A stretch of DNA of 64,000 nucleotides from assembly GCF_036884655.1 (NCBI RefSeq), contig NC_088335.1, positions 49,140,001 to 49,204,000 on the forward strand, in the 5' to 3' direction. Below the pieces are notes generated by a model that saw only the letters and a program-made list of their open reading frames with translations, searched no databases and was not told where the DNA came from. The translations under genes were made by a program, and so were the position numbers. Shown one piece after another: positions 35,641 to 49,272 of this stretch. The stretch comes from Musa acuminata AAA Group (taxonomy: Eukaryota > Streptophyta > Magnoliopsida > Zingiberales > Musaceae). Position 1 is the first letter of the stretch. Every line of letters starts with the position of its first letter.

Positions 35641-38600
35641 CTAATTCTCATCCTTACCAGAGTAGTAATGGCGGAAGACACAGGAGAAGTCCTTGGACTC
35701 AAAGCCCTCGTCGCACATTTTTTTGTAACTGTTGCCACCAAAAATGGCTAAAATATGTCAAAGCCAAAAACACTTCAAGCATGCAACCAAGTATGTTGTC
35801 ACCGGGAACTCACATGTCATATGCTTCGGAAGTAATGGGGCACTTAAAACCAACCTCCGTTGCAGCTGCCATGGCCAGTGTCAAGTCCTTGGCCTACATC
35901 AAGTTGATATTTTTTTTTATCATGGTAAGCCATACATTTCTATGTATATTCATCAAGGTAGATCAGGGAAAGACAACATTTACAATGTTCATATAGGTGC
36001 ACATCATTGGAAAGAAAAATTTCGAAGAGAGGCACTTGGATTTGTTTAGATCACTAGGAAACAAGGGAGTTATCCTCTAACATGCTCCAACTCACAAGTT
36101 ATACCTAAAATTTTCATTTTTAGCAACACAATGCATCCTAATAGAAGATTTACTTAAACCAATTAACTCCCTCAGGTTTTCGATCAGAAGCTAACAAAAG
36201 TCGGCTGCTTTTAGTGGATTCCAACATGCATGGCACTACACACCACACAGGGTCATCAACTAAATACAAAAAAATAAGAGCTACGAGAAAATACCATAAT
36301 AAATTTGTACATTATGGAGAGAAAACAGGTTAGTCATGAGTACTTCCTGTTCTTAGACAATTGTTAACCTGTAGTGTCAACATGAAATCTTTTAAGTAAA
36401 CAGGCAATAACTTGTGGAATAAAACTTTGGCAAAGATATAGGATATCAGAAATGTACCATTAGTTTGGATGTAAATCCACCATCATAATTCCTCGATGAA
36501 GGCACCCCTGCCATTACTCCAGGTACTGGGTTGTAACTGTCACTGCCAAATACTACAGAAATTAGACAACATTTGACAATCTATAGTGGAAATATTTCAT
36601 GACAGAAAGCACATCACTCTTGAAATTTATTTTATCCTGTAATTCACAGCATTCAGAAATGCATATGAAAGTTTATAAATATCTGATCAGAGGATAATTT
36701 CCACAGGAATACTGTCTTTTACTGCATTGTAAGTTTACTTGTAAGACAACCTCAGATGTCAAACAGTCACCTTTTGCACATAGTATTAAGACAACTATTA
36801 TTCAGGGTGTGAGTCGCACACAATTATAATAGGCTTCTCCTGTGTCGATGGGTAATGATAATAGACTAAGACTCTTAAACACAGAAAATTATGAAATGCA
36901 GATAATAAACCAATTATTAGGAATGGAAATATACAATTTTTTTCTAATAAATTTTTGTTTCTTAGCAAGTGGATATAATGAATTTTTTAAAAGAAAGCAT
37001 GTACAATGTTTTGCGAGCCATAGTCATTGACCAGCAACAAGAACCATGTATCTGAATCATGGAGTATCATGAGAGCTAACAATTATTTGTTCAAGATATG
37101 AAAGGTATCTTTCAATTATAGTTTTGCAGAAAATAATGATCTCCTACAATCATGCATAACAAGGCGCAATAGAAGTATCAGTTGGAAAAAATTTGAGATT
37201 AAATTGTGAAGTCAACTAGCTAATGAGTTAATTTTATATAAGACAATCTAAGCTTTCATTGAAAGACATACAAGTTATAATGTTCCACGCAAAGGGGGCA
37301 TCCATGAAAGGTATATGAAATGGGTAGAATACCTAATCCAACAGCGAGCACTTGAAGACTTGAAAACCTTTGTCAATGTACTAGCTGTGATTCCTAAACT
37401 TTGACCAAGTGCAAATGCTTCGGAGACCCCAAGCATGCTAATAGCCAGTGCCAAGTTATTGCATAACTTTGCTGCCTGGAGACCATAAACCATAATAGGT
37501 ACATGATAGTGAGGACCCGTGATAAAATGTCAAATCCATCAAAGGAAAGCTATAAAGAATGGAAATAAACTATTAAAATATAAAAGAAGTTCCCTCCAAA
37601 GATTCTCATAGGAATTTTGTATTAGAAACTTGTTCAAATCATGTTTCACCATGTTGAATGTAAGTAAAGTAGTAAACTATTAGAATATAAAAAATAAAGG
37701 TAATATCTTGCTGAAGTGTCTTAGCATCTGTTTGATACTATACAGATCCACAAAAAATAACTAAAGAGAAAATCAACTTCATCAAACAATATAAAGCTCT
37801 TGCAAGACACAAGTAGAGTGATATTATCTTTTTGCTAGAATAAATCAATAGATTGGAAAAAGGAGGGAAAAAAATAGCTTCACCAACAAGTACATAATTA
37901 AGACATAGAAGCAAGCTTACAACACCATTGCCAGTTCCACCACAATATATAGTATTTTTACCCATTGAGAGAAATAGTGGCTTTGCTGCCAGATAAGCCT
38001 CTTCCATGCCACCAATCTGCATTACATCAGATAGAATTAGTTGCCAGTAATACAAACTTTTTTTTTAGACAACAGTATCCAGACCTGCCAATCTATAAGT
38101 TGTGATTCCCAACAACCTCAAAAAACCAGCAAGGACTACTAGGAGCAAATTTTGAAAAATTAGGGGAAACATCTTTTTCCACGAATTAGAAAACATTAAA
38201 AAACAAGTGTGCAAAAAATAGGAGGTTTACATCTGTCTCATAAAGAAAAATCCAACGGTTTACCAAGCAGACATAACTCAACTGAAAAATAATTAATGAA
38301 ATACATTAGATGTGTATTTTCATACCATGAAAGTAAGAGTTCCTGCTTCGGCAGCAGGAACACCTCCAGAGACAGGAGCATCTAACATAATGGGATTTTC
38401 TGCATATCCTGCAATCGGAGGGCTTTAATGGTTGCATATAAGTTGACAAAAAAAAGTAAACAAAATGAGTAGGTACACTGAACAAAGGTTGTCAGATGTT
38501 CCTGGTGTACACAAAGTAAGTAAATGCTAGAAATCAACATAATGTAGCTAAGTAATATATTGTTTCTTTTTAGTTGTTGATAGAAAACACCTCTCCCGCT

Positions 38601-41600
38601 ATATAACAACAACAACAACAATAAAACCGTAAATCCCAACTATTTAGAGTCAACTACATTGATCTTTTGTCATCATTGAAATCTATAAGAAGTCATATGT
38701 TTAGTTACGTTCATAGTACTTAAATCTTTATTTATAATTTATATTAAAGTCATTTTATATCTGCCTTTATATTTCCTCGTACCACTAACATTAATTATTT
38801 CACCTCTTATGACTATCGCATCTAAAGGTCTCCTAAGCACATGCCCATACCATCTTAAATGATTTTCTTTCATCTTATCATTTATCGAAGCGATATCTAG
38901 TTGTTCATGAATAAAAGTATCTTTTTTTCCTAACTTTCCTAGTAACTCCACACACATTTATCTCAACATTCTCATATCAGTAACACAAACTTTTTACATA
39001 TGTTTTTTTTTAATCGTCCAACACTCAGATCCATAAAGTATTGTTGGTCTCACAACTATCTTATAAATTTTTTTTTTAATCTCTAAGATATTTGATAATC
39101 ATATAAGACTCCTGACCCCTCAGCATTTTAACCATCCTGTTTTAATGATCTCTCCATTTTGTTGAATAATGGATCCAAGATACATAAAGCTTTTACTTAA
39201 AGGGATTTCTTGTCCATTCAGTTTAACTATATTCTACTATCTATTTCTAGAATCATTAAAATTATATTTTATATATTTAGTTTTAGTCCTACTTAATCTT
39301 AAACCTTTAGTTTTTAAGGCTTGTCTCCATGACTCAAGTTTATAATTAATTCCACTTAAGCTTTCGTCAACTAAGACAATATCATCAACAAATAACATAC
39401 ACTAAGAAGGTCAATCATGTAGGCGATTGGTAAGTTCATCCATTATCAATGTTTTAATGATCTCTCCATCTTGTCAAATAATTGATCCAAGATAACTAAA
39501 ACTTTTACTTAAAGGGATTTTTTGTCTATCCAATTTAATTATATTCTCCTGTCTATTTCTGAAATAACTAAAATTACATTTTATATATTCATTTTTAGTC
39601 TTAATTAATCTTAAACCTTTAATTTCTAAGACTTACCTTCATAACTCAAGTTTATAATTAATTTCACTTAGGCTCTCATCAACTAAGACAATATCATCAG
39701 TAAATAATATATACTAGGGAGGTTAATCATGTAAGTGACTAATAAGTTCATCTATTATCAATGTGAAAAAGTAGGGACTTAATGCGGATACTTGATGTAA
39801 TCGTATGCTAATAGGAAACTCACTAGACACATTCCCTATAGTTCTAACACTAGTAGCTACATTATCATACATATCTTTAATAACATCTATAAAATTAGTA
39901 GATACACTTTGCTTTTCTAAAACCCACTATAATAAATCTCTAGGAACCTTATCATAGGCTTTCTCTAAGTCAACAAAAATTATATGTAAATCTTTCTTTT
40001 TCTACCAATACTTTTTCATTGATTGTCTTAATAAATAAATAAATTCTATGGTTGATCTTTCAAGCATAAAACCAAATTGGTTTTAAGATAAATTTGTTTC
40101 AAGCATTATCCTAAATAGAATGGCAAGTTGATTTGGATTTAAGGATGTCCATTACACTAATTTTAGACTGTGATGTATAACCAACATATCCTTATGCCAT
40201 ATCTTACACATGCCCGAGACAGAAATTTGGTGGCAAAGCCCATTATTATGAAGGAATTGTAAATCCATATATTACTTTACACTATTCAACATCCCACTCA
40301 CTTGACATGATTAGTCTTTGAGGGAAAAAAAATGGATTACTGTATGCAACAGGAGAAAACAATAAAATTTAAACAGAATTATTTTTTATGTAATGATTAA
40401 TGAATGACAAACATACAACAGAAGTTGAAGGGTGATTTGGCCACGAGTCACATCGGAGTACAAGATACATGTCATAAGAATAAAGTTTGTCCGACTCGAG
40501 TCAACATGATATGTATTTGAATATGTTTAACAGCGACGTGATAACAAGAACCATCTACTGCAAACAAGTACATCTCTTATTGTTTCACATAATACCACAA
40601 AACAGAAGAAAAATCATTCTAAAATCAAAGTATATTTAACAAAGAAAATAAGCCTTTGATGTTGAACAAAACCTTTCTTTCCTTTGAGATGATATTTTGA
40701 GACTTTAGCAGAAAGCAGTCTTGATGTTTGTGGATCTATTGTAGAAGAGTCGATAAATAACCAGGGGCTCAGATGATTCCCAGAACTAAGCAAGCCATTT
40801 TGACCGGTATAGACATCCAAGACCTGTGAAATGATCCCATAATGTAATAATAACTCTAAGGATGAACATGACAAAGAAATGAATTAAATTAATGTTAAAT
40901 ACGATCGCATTCAAACATCTTGCAGGATCAGTGAAATTACCATGAAGCATAAACTGTTTACAAATTTATGTATAAGGCATTTCAGCCATCAGTATGCTAA
41001 TGTTATAATGTAAAGAAAACAGCTTACTAGCATTGCAGTGAACTTTAGAGGCAAAAATAAATTTCAGCAGGGCCATGACTAAAATATAAAAATATAAAAA
41101 TAAATGAACCTGCAGATATCTGACCGAGCAAAATTAAATTGAAAATGTAAAAGCAATCAGAATGAAATAAATAAAGCACAAGGTGTACCAAGAACAACAA
41201 ATGTAAATAGCTCACATTGGAGGAGGAAGGTAGCATTGTAATTATGACATCACTTGACTCTGCAACTTCACGAGGAGTTTCTTTTGCTGGAACACCTCTC
41301 TCCGAGAACTTCTTCATGGTACCAATATCACTAGAAACCAGCCAAAGTCTCAGATTTTCTATGATCCACTAGACTAATGCAACATGATTAGAAAATCACA
41401 ATTGACAAAGTGAACATGCATTCCTTACGTGCCTGTTACACCAATTAAACCAACCCTTCTGATACTAGTATTTAAATAACAATATCCTCCAAGTAAAAGA
41501 ATCGATTTGAGTAATTCATATTAACGCCTCTATGGAACAGATACCAAGTCTCATGACAAAACGTTGCAACTCCAAGAAGTCCACGGTGCAGAAAACAAGA

Positions 41601-42212
41601 TAGAAGGCACATATATAACCCAAATAAGCAAGAAGGAAAGAACACAAACTGTATAGAACGGAGTGAAATGAGTGGTTTACATGTCATGAACGGTGACGGT
41701 GTATCCAGCATTTATGAGATTAGTTGCCATGTGGAAACCCATATTTCCAAGTCCTATGAATCCAACCCTCTGCATCAACATAACAAGAAAATCAAAGTTA
41801 AAACTTGTAAATTTTCAAAAAGAAAATTCCAATTTTGCCGAATCGGCATAAAAAAAATTCCGCATAAAATTGAAACTTTTAAGTCAAAGTGGATTCATAC
41901 GGCCCGTACTTGTGATCGATGCCTATCGATAAACTAGTTTTTACATTACAACGCCAGCAACAGAATCCAAGGTCGGTAATGTGCTCGAACAGAAACTTAC
42001 AGCATACAAAAAAATCCAACGAACTCGAGCAAAGGAAAAAAGGGTTTAGGGTCTAAGAACGATCGAAGATAGAAAAGAGAACTCGCCTCCAAAAGGATCG
42101 GAATAGCGGTCGAAGAGAAGCCTCGACCCGAGGAGGGCTGAAACAGCGGACGAGCGAGACTCCGGAGGCATCTCGAAAGGATCGTATGACGTCGCAATCC
42201 AAAGCTCGCCAT
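35641..42212 (-). CDS. 3-hydroxyisobutyrate dehydrogenase, mitochondrial
   Basis: Ten exons: 42212-42087, 41769-41681, 41330-41216, 40823-40673, 38408-38326, 38016-37921, 37475-37333, 36542-36458, 35893-35814 and 35728-35641; 1056 nt, 351 aa, phases consistent. It oxidises 3-hydroxyisobutyrate to methylmalonate semialdehyde with NAD+ in valine breakdown. The first 42 residues are an arginine/serine-rich mitochondrial presequence. Then come the Rossmann motif GFIGLGNMG (residues 45-53), MLPSSSN, FIDSSTIDP, the substrate loop DAPVSGGVPAAEAGTLTF (from D170) and the catalytic lysine in GNGVAAKLCNN (K223). The C-terminus is SCVFRHYYSGKDEN. The first intron is best explained by a GC donor. Intron 4 (2264 bp) holds an RTE-like LINE remnant. 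An upstream TTG-initiated extension of 14 codons was ignored. Confidence 0.95.
38590..40230 (-). mobile_element. Degenerate RTE-type LINE remnant in HIBADH intron 4
   Basis: On the - strand, conceptual fragments of reverse transcriptase are readable: LFVDDIVLVDES near 39361-39398 (the xxDD catalytic box) and, at the 3' end, KMKENHLRWYGHVLRRPLDA within 38739-38957, the conserved tail of plant RTE-like elements. The 3' terminus is followed by a GTTGTTGTTGTTGTT-type repeat (38606-38622 on + as CAACAACAACAA). Frames are broken by many stops. Same orientation as the host gene. Confidence 0.8.
39140..39765 (-). repeat. ~311-bp tandem duplication inside the LINE remnant
   Basis: TTTTAATGATCTCTCCAT(T/C)TTGT at 39140 recurs at 39451; the following text matches with about 10-15% differences up to about 39765. 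The catalytic-motif segment is therefore present twice, LFVDDIVLVDES and LFTDDIVLVDES. Confidence 0.8.
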
Positions 42213-44480
42213 GGCCGTCTCCGCTGCCACCGCGCTCGCCGGTCGATGCTCCAAGTCAAAGAACAGGGATCAAATGGATCGAGGGAACCAATTACGATCG
42301 TTCTTTTTGCAAATTTATCCCTAAAAGATGTCACATTTTCAAACTCGTCCTTTGCGTCCTGTTCTATACAATGTGCGATACTCGAAGCGTTACGTAATCT
42401 GCCATTATCAGTTGACCAAACCTTTTATTATTTAGACTAAGTATATCCATATTTTTTCATCGGCTCACTTATGTTTGACATCAAGATAAGAGAATCTTGG
42501 CATAAGTCCAAATGGATAAAAAGGATCATATAAAAGGCGATTGAAGTTTGATTCGATAAAAATATTAATCAGTTTAGTTCAAATTTATTGTAAGATTTAT
42601 CATAAAATTTAGATGATTTATGATAATGGGTCTTTTGTCACTAACCTGATGAATGTAACATAGTCCAAGCGTGGGCTGGCCACAGCCCATCATAAATGGT
42701 GGCATTTTATATGAAGTTTAAAAGCACAAATTTAAATCTAATAATGAACATTGGAAAACAGGTTATGCAAGTTTCATCACCTTTTGTAGAATTACTTGCA
42801 CCGCCAACAAGCTCAGTAGAATGCGCCCATTCACAAGGAACTCGTACCGCTCAACGCTAGTGCTGCAGCATCCTCCCTCCTCTGGGACGACCTGCACCTG
42901 CTACGATATGTGATTCTTGTACTTACTGCCGATTTGTTCCCACAAATAATATATAATTGATGTAACATCAATGGGAGTCTGCTTTGGTACCTGGTTCAAT
43001 TAGGACGGCCTCATTCTCCTTGTGGCATCCCAACAAGGTCAGAGTGTGGATGTACTTGTAACTTTTGTAGCCACTGCAAAGCTGCCATAAAACTGAAGTA
43101 AACAGTTCCATTCCTTTGAGTCAATCCCAAGTTCAACCTCAGGATGTCCTTGTAGCTTTTATGTAGCCTTACAAAGCTGCCCGAAGACCAAAACGAACAA
43201 AGATGGTTTCTCTGGTGAAGTTATCAAGTACTGTGTCCAATCATTGAAATGTGATTCATCTCAGAAGGCATATATCCTGCAAGTATCTATTAGTCTTCAG
43301 CAATTCCCTTTCATCAGAAAAAAAAAAAACTGAACTGAAGCTAAAGTTCGAGGACTGAAGTATCATGATCAGGTCTTTGTCTAGCTTGGCAGAATGTGTC
43401 TCCTCTAAGTACCAGTTTTACCAGAGATTTCCTGCCAAAGTCTCAGTTTCTCCCATTGATAATGCTTATCTACAAGTACGATACTACAGTAGAAATATCA
43501 GCCAAGCATTTTATAATAAGCTTCTGACTACATGCACTGACTCTCCTGCCACTTAATCTGGCTTCCATACTTTCCTTTCACAAATCAATCTGAAACTTCA
43601 CTATGGAGTTTAAGACTATTTTAGAGATCTTTCTAGTTCTACCTTCTATTAGACCTCTGTAAATATCTGAAGTAGCAGCTTCTCAGTAATTAGCTAGTAG
43701 AAGATTTTCTAGAAAGAAAAAAATCTTGAGGACTAACATATTTGTCAAGCTGCCATGATGCGGACCATCACTCCTCCGTGCAGGAAACAATAGACTAAAA
43801 CACATCAACAACTCGAAACCTGCTTCCATACAAAAAGATGTTAGATCTTCACTGAGATGGAATAGCATTAACGATGGACTCAAGCCAATTTCACAAGTAT
43901 CTCCAGTTGTCTCTCGAGAAACTGACATAAACCGAAGAGCATGTCAAATTTTTTCCATTTTTTTCTAAAAAATTTTGTTTGAATGGCTGTACCAAACAGT
44001 GACTAAACGAAATAATCACCACTGGCAGAAGAATCACATTTAGAACATATCAAAATGAATCTGGAAAGAAGAGCATTTACTTGTATTATGAAAGTAAAAG
44101 AAACAATGAAATCATAACCCCCGCAGAAACAATAACTCCGAGATAGAATCTGAATTCAGGTAAAACAAAAGTTACACAAAGAACATACCCAAATTACGTG
44201 AAACTAGGAATTCATGTTATGTTATATTGCAACAGAAATTCTTGGAGCTGAAAGTTAATTCATTAAAGACAACAACTGCGCTGCATTAATCCAACACTAT
44301 GTGCAGTTTCCTTCGGAATTGAACTGTAGGAGCACAAAAATAGCATCATTGGCAACAAATGATCAATGCGTGTAAACAGAAAATATCCATTACAGATAAA
44401 CAGTTTTAGCGATCAAATTTGGCAATTGCCATCCGAATATTGCAACTTGGAAGATATGTAACAACCATGAAATGCATGCC
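42213..44480. other. Intergenic: HIBADH promoter side and F-box gene 3' side
   Basis: The two genes are on the same strand. 42213-42450 should be the HIBADH leader and promoter. Nothing beyond short ORFs (for example 43365-43556 +) was seen up to 44480, part of which will be the F-box gene 3' UTR. Confidence 0.55.
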
Positions 44481-45773
44481 CTAACAACCCATTATTGCAC
44501 AATTGTAAACAAAAGCACCGGCTCGTTCTCGAATGGAAAGAATATCCCAGTCTGCTCCAGCCATATTTCCCTCCACCGGACACCAATAGTGCAGCACAAT
44601 GACTTCACCTTGAGGCCCTCTATGACCACCAACCACGAGCAACTTGTCACCACATGCTTTAAAAGCAAGACCCCACCCATTGGAAGAGTCAGCTCTTACA
44701 GGCAATGGCCTCACAACATTCCAAGTATTATTCTCCTTGTCGTATTTCTTCACTTCATTTGTGGATTGATCGGCAGCATAAAGCTGATTATTAACAACCG
44801 CAACCAATGGGGGAGATTGGGTAGCCCTGTTACCACCAGGATACATATTTCTAATTCTCCTCCATGTCCTTGTTTTAAGGTTGAACTCTTCACCGCAAGT
44901 TAAAGAATCCGTATGGCTTGACATGCCCCCTATAACATAAAATTTCCCATCCATAAAAAAGCCAGAACATAATCTCCTTGGCATATTCATATCCGGTAAG
45001 GCCTCCCAAGTACCAGATTCTGAGTCATACAACTCAACGCATTTCAATACATGGCCAGCCATATCACTTCCACCGGCAACAATAGCAATTTCCCCTGAGC
45101 TACTTGACCCAAAAAGACAACGAGGTAGACTCATCATTGGACACCTAGACCAATCACATGTCACTAAGTTGTACATCCAAATAGCAAAACCAGTTAATTC
45201 TCGGCCAAAAACAAGAAGCTGGGTCCCTACAGCAAGAGACTCCTTGTCTGCATAAGAAAAACATTCATCACATGGCATCCTTGGTAACCTCATCCATCTC
45301 TGCCGAACGGGATCAAATGCTTCCCAAGGCATCAAACTACACGCCAGATAAACCCAGTGCTCCCTTACACCAAGTTGTCTCCTTAATTTGTAAAGATATC
45401 CACTACGAATCAGCCAGTTAAACCTCTTGTTTACACAAGCAAGTGAAGGATAGTCAGACCTACATGACAAAGCTAGGCAAACTAGTGCAACATCATCAAC
45501 AAGTCCAGGGAGGAGACAGCCATTCGATTTCTGAACACTGTAATTACCTGCAGGCTGTCTCTTATACACAGGTCTTCTCCTTGTAAGATCTGTAAGGTCT
45601 AAGTTTAGTAAATTCAAATCTTTGTCAAAAATAACTTCATTAAGCACTTCAAACAAGCTCCCATTTTTCACCAGCAGCAGATAAGTCCACAGATACCTCT
45701 GAAAAGAACAGTGGTCCTGATCAAAAGATCTAAAAAGTTGTGACAGCACGCATCCTGTAGAGCCAACCATCAT
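44481..45773 (-). CDS. F-box/kelch-repeat protein
   Basis: Single coding exon, 430 aa, start ATG at 45773 (the track-length extension to 45785 uses TTG). Family members are substrate-recognition subunits of SCF ubiquitin ligases. An F-box starts about residue 88 ([24 protein letters not shown], then [11 protein letters not shown]). Kelch-type repeats follow: [74 protein letters not shown] and [13 protein letters not shown]. It closely resembles the At1g74510/At5g60570 type in layout and length. A good acceptor (GGGGTGCAG/GA) lies just upstream of the ATG at about 45787-45789, suggesting a leader intron and a 5' UTR exon in 46700-47140. Substrate unknown. Confidence 0.92.
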   Translation of the reverse strand: MMVGSTGCVLSQLFRSFDQDHCSFQRYLWTYLLLVKNGSLFEVLNEVIFDKDLNLLNLDLTDLTRRRPVYKRQPAGNYSVQKSNGCLLPGLVDDVALVCLALSCRSDYPSLACVNKRFNWLIRSGYLYKLRRQLGVREHWVYLACSLMPWEAFDPVRQRWMRLPRMPCDECFSYADKESLAVGTQLLVFGRELTGFAIWMYNLVTCDWSRCPMMSLPRCLFGSSSSGEIAIVAGGSDMAGHVLKCVELYDSESGTWEALPDMNMPRRLCSGFFMDGKFYVIGGMSSHTDSLTCGEEFNLKTRTWRRIRNMYPGGNRATQSPPLVAVVNNQLYAADQSTNEVKKYDKENNTWNVVRPLPVRADSSNGWGLAFKACGDKLLVVGGHRGPQGEVIVLHYWCPVEGNMAGADWDILSIRERAGAFVYNCAIMGC

Positions 45774-46689
45774 TCCTGGCTTCAATCCTGCACCCCTTTC
45801 TCAAGTGGACAGCTCAAAAGCTGCAGATATCATACAAATGGCCATTCACTTCTGCAAATGGAGGAAAAGGAATAAGTTGTGAGCTGCTAAAACCATTTCA
45901 TTTACTTGATGCTCATGCATTAACAGGAAATGCAACATCAAAAGTTACATGCATCAAATAGCAATCAAGTCGAGGTAACATTGGGTAAGCTTGTCAGGTA
46001 TTATCGGGCAATTCCCCATCATTATTGCTCTGTAGACTCAATTAACTTGTACACTGTATGGACGATTGTACTGGTATCATCATTCATATTTGACATCTAG
46101 CAGCGGTTGCATGAACTCATGCAGTCAATCTTCTGGTTTGAATTTCAAAAGTATTTTTGAACTTTAGCATGACATTAGCATTCTACCTGAACCCCACATT
46201 TTCCTATTTGTCAAATATTTTAAAATGTCAACTCTAAATAAAAATGCACTATTATAAGCAATACATCAGACAAATAGTGTACGAGTCGGTCAGCTATACT
46301 ACAGTGTGACAGTGAAATAGGTATCATAAACACAATGATGGTGGGTATCCAGAAATTAGGGACGAAACATGCATGCCAAACTAATTTATCAAGGTATAAT
46401 AATCCCCAAGAAAGTCCGCTCTAGGAAAACGTGAAGAACCCCAAATCTCACACGTTTCCTCAAGAAACTATTTCATCGACTTGTTACATGTAAAATTCCA
46501 GAACAAGACTTCAAACTTTCATGGCGTCAAAGAGAAAACAAGACAAGAAGAAAACATACTAGTCCTTCAACGAAGAGATGCTGATTTCACCTTGCAACGA
46601 CATCAGCAGCAAAGATTCCGGTTTTTGGGTAAGGACTAGAAGATCAGACGGTATCAAACGCATTCTCCGTCTGCTGATCCCGACTTCCC

Positions 46690-47145
46690 AACACAAAGAG
46701 CTATACGCTCCGATCTAAAGCAGCAGAGATAACCACCAGGCCTCCCGATTCGTGTACCACCCTCGGCATTTGAAGAAAACCTGCCATCGGAGACCGCATT
46801 CCATTAGAATCTCCGAGAGCTCGTCTACGTAGAGCGAGAAACGAAGTCGAAACGGGAGACGGCCGCCTAACCTCGGCGAGAAGCGAACTTGGTGGGGGAT
46901 CAAGGTCGGGCGACGCCGGGATCTCACGGTTCCCCGGGCGGGAGAAGCCACCGGAGACGCAGATCGGGGCGTCGGAGGCACCGGTATCTGCCCCCTCAGG
47001 CGGCGGAAGGCGGCATTCGAGAGGGAGAGCAGCGGGCGATATAGAATAGGAGAAAAGAGGCGAAGAAACGATCGGAACCACCGCCGCTGTCGTCGTCCCC
47101 TCTCCTCTTTTCCTCTCTGACTCTCTCTCTCTCTCTCTAGAGTGG
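46690..47145 (-). other. Probable 5' UTR exon of the F-box/kelch gene
   Basis: GC-rich, ends upstream in a GA-rich run (CT run on + at 47125-47140). The segment is open for 175 codons (47228-46701) but has no family resemblance. Its position upstream of an AT-rich spacer and of the acceptor next to the F-box gene ATG fits a leader exon. Confidence 0.4.
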
Positions 47146-47249
47146 CATTTCTTTAAATATTCTATTTCGCGTCGGTTTCCCTTTTTTTTACTTCTCTCGT
47201 CCTCGGCGAGAGCGCGTTGAGCCTCCAACGGAATTTAGCGCATAGGAAG

Positions 47250-48762
47250 TCTTATGCGGCAGAAACCTTTTTCCTTCAATGGCGGGATTCTCTTTTGCAC
47301 AAAGGCATCAACGTTTGCGGAATTTGTATGTACATTAAAAATATTAAAATATCTAAAAATATCCTTATTTTCATCGAAAACTAAAATTTAAAATAGTGGA
47401 TACAATATATATAATATTTTAAAAAATATTATGACGATCTGTAATTTTAACTTTTCATCACGGCAAGCGAGGGATGAACGGACGGCAGATATTGGCTGTC
47501 GCATAGGAACCGTTATGCCAGTGCATGCGTAATAGCATCCCGTGCGTGCGTCAGCGATGCAAGCTGGCTTGTAAATTTCCACTCTCTGTGAACCGATACC
47601 TGAGCTCCGTACCCGCGTACACGCCTCACTCGCGCACGTAGCCACACATAAATGCGGGTCCCATCGCATACTCGCTGTTCTCTTGGAGTTTGTGCGATAA
47701 ACGTACCCCTTAATTTTTGCCCATGCACCCTCCACTATCAGAGGCGGCGAAGCGTAGAGAAACGAAGAGGAGGAAGGTGGGGGTGGTTGGCAGCCTCTCG
47801 TTGTGGATAAGGGGGCTTTTCCCCGGACAAGGCGAGAACGGGTGGGTGGTAATCACGGGGTCAGTGGGAAGCGGCTACGTTTCCGCCTCTCCCCACTTTT
47901 TACCCTTTCGGGTAGGTAAATCCACTGTCGTTTTTTGACCACCTGAAGCTGAGGAGCTACGGATCTGTTGTCCCCGACCACACAGGCGACAGCTTGACAG
48001 ACAGACGACGTCAGCAGCTGTGACCGAGATCGGTCGTTGTTGTGAATACGACAACTTTGGAGGGGTGAATAGGAAAATTCCGATCCTCCATGGTGCGTGC
48101 CTTTACTACTCGCAGTGCAGAGACAGGGCAGCACCAGTGTGGCCTTTCCAACGAAGATGATGGTGCAGTTGAGGAAGCGGGTCTTCTTCATGGTAGGTGG
48201 AGGTGGGGCCACATGCTCAGGCCTTCTGCATGCCCTATCGTTTAGTGGTTGTTTCCGGCTGTCCCACGGACCTGCGCTCCGACCGCTTCCCATCCTCTTC
48301 GCAGGAGAAGGAAACGACGACTGGGCATGCATGCGTCGTAGTCCAATTCCCCCTCCTCCTCCTCGAGCATCATTCCTATCTGCTGCGGTGTGGTCTCGAG
48401 CATCACGAAACTTCAGCCGGAACGCACAATACTCGGGGATTTTTGATCGACTCAGATTTTTTGCTTCCGTCTCACATATTGTCTCAAACATTCAGATGGA
48501 ACGATAACAATAAAATTATTATTGAGATTCAAAGGAAAAGATGAATCCATGGTTCTGTACACTTAGGGATCCATAAAATTTGTGTAAAATGGAAAGCACA
48601 GCGAAGAAGACGATACATGAAGTCACGGAAATCCACCGAAATGTTTTTGAAATCCTTCGTTAAATGCCTTAATTAGGTGATAAATATTATCCCAAAAAAA
48701 GTTTAGTGGGCCTTATTAAACTTTTGTGCCTTCGTGATCATGCCAAAGTTATCATCAAATCC
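47250..48762. other. Intergenic, no gene seen
   Basis: Contains a 212-codon open frame (48491-47853 -) and overlapping shorter ones on the other strand. Composition is mixed and none shows domains or codon pattern that I recognise, so I do not call a gene. Confidence 0.5.
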
Positions 48763-49272
48763 TGATGAGGATAGTAATTATGATAAGACTCGGCTGACAT
48801 CAGATGATGCCTCACGCAACAACACCTGGTCAATGCAGATCGGAACGCTGATCGAGGCACATTAACATCCTGCCCAAGCTCAATTCTTCACGCCACGCCA
48901 ACACAACGCTACCGGCCTGCCCCCTGTAAGCAGGCAGCTCATGAAGCAGTAAGCTTCCCTATAAATACACTCTCGATCATCAGATGCACAAAAACGTTTC
49001 TCCTCCTGAAACCCCCTCCACATCCTCTAACTTGATCGTCGGAGGGGTCGGGCCGAGCACCCCGGCCTGACCTTTGGGCAGGTACGAAGCCGAAGGTTCC
49101 CGTCGGACGCGCAGGCGAGGAGTTCCTGCCCGGAGGAGATGGCCACACCGTCCCGATCGGACGTCGCACCCGACCGCCTCAGCGGGCTCGAGGAACGCCC
49201 CAAGAAGATCCCAATTGTCCAGACCCGAACCGAATCACATCGGCCACGGCTCAAAGATTGTTTCCCGCAACA
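48763..49272 (+). mobile_element. Solo LTR of the gag-only element family
   Basis: 510 bp starting TGATGAGGATAGTAATTATG and ending TTTCCCGCAACA, the reverse orientation of the LTRs at 27474 and 29799, with the same ordered blocks (ATAAGACTCGGC, CCTGGTCAATGCAGA, TATAAATACA, GATCGTCGGAGGGGTCGGGC, GGCTCAAAGATTGTTTCCCGC). Flanks are AATCC and TATCC, a 4-of-5 match consistent with a decayed target duplication. About 48 bp shorter than the paired LTRs. Confidence 0.88.

Noticed and set aside
43365..43556. 63-codon + ORF in the HIBADH to F-box spacer
   Set aside because: No family resemblance; short and isolated.
47853..48491. 212-codon open frame on the - strand
   Set aside because: No recognisable domain, overlapped by open frames on the other strand, and not framed by convincing splice or promoter context.
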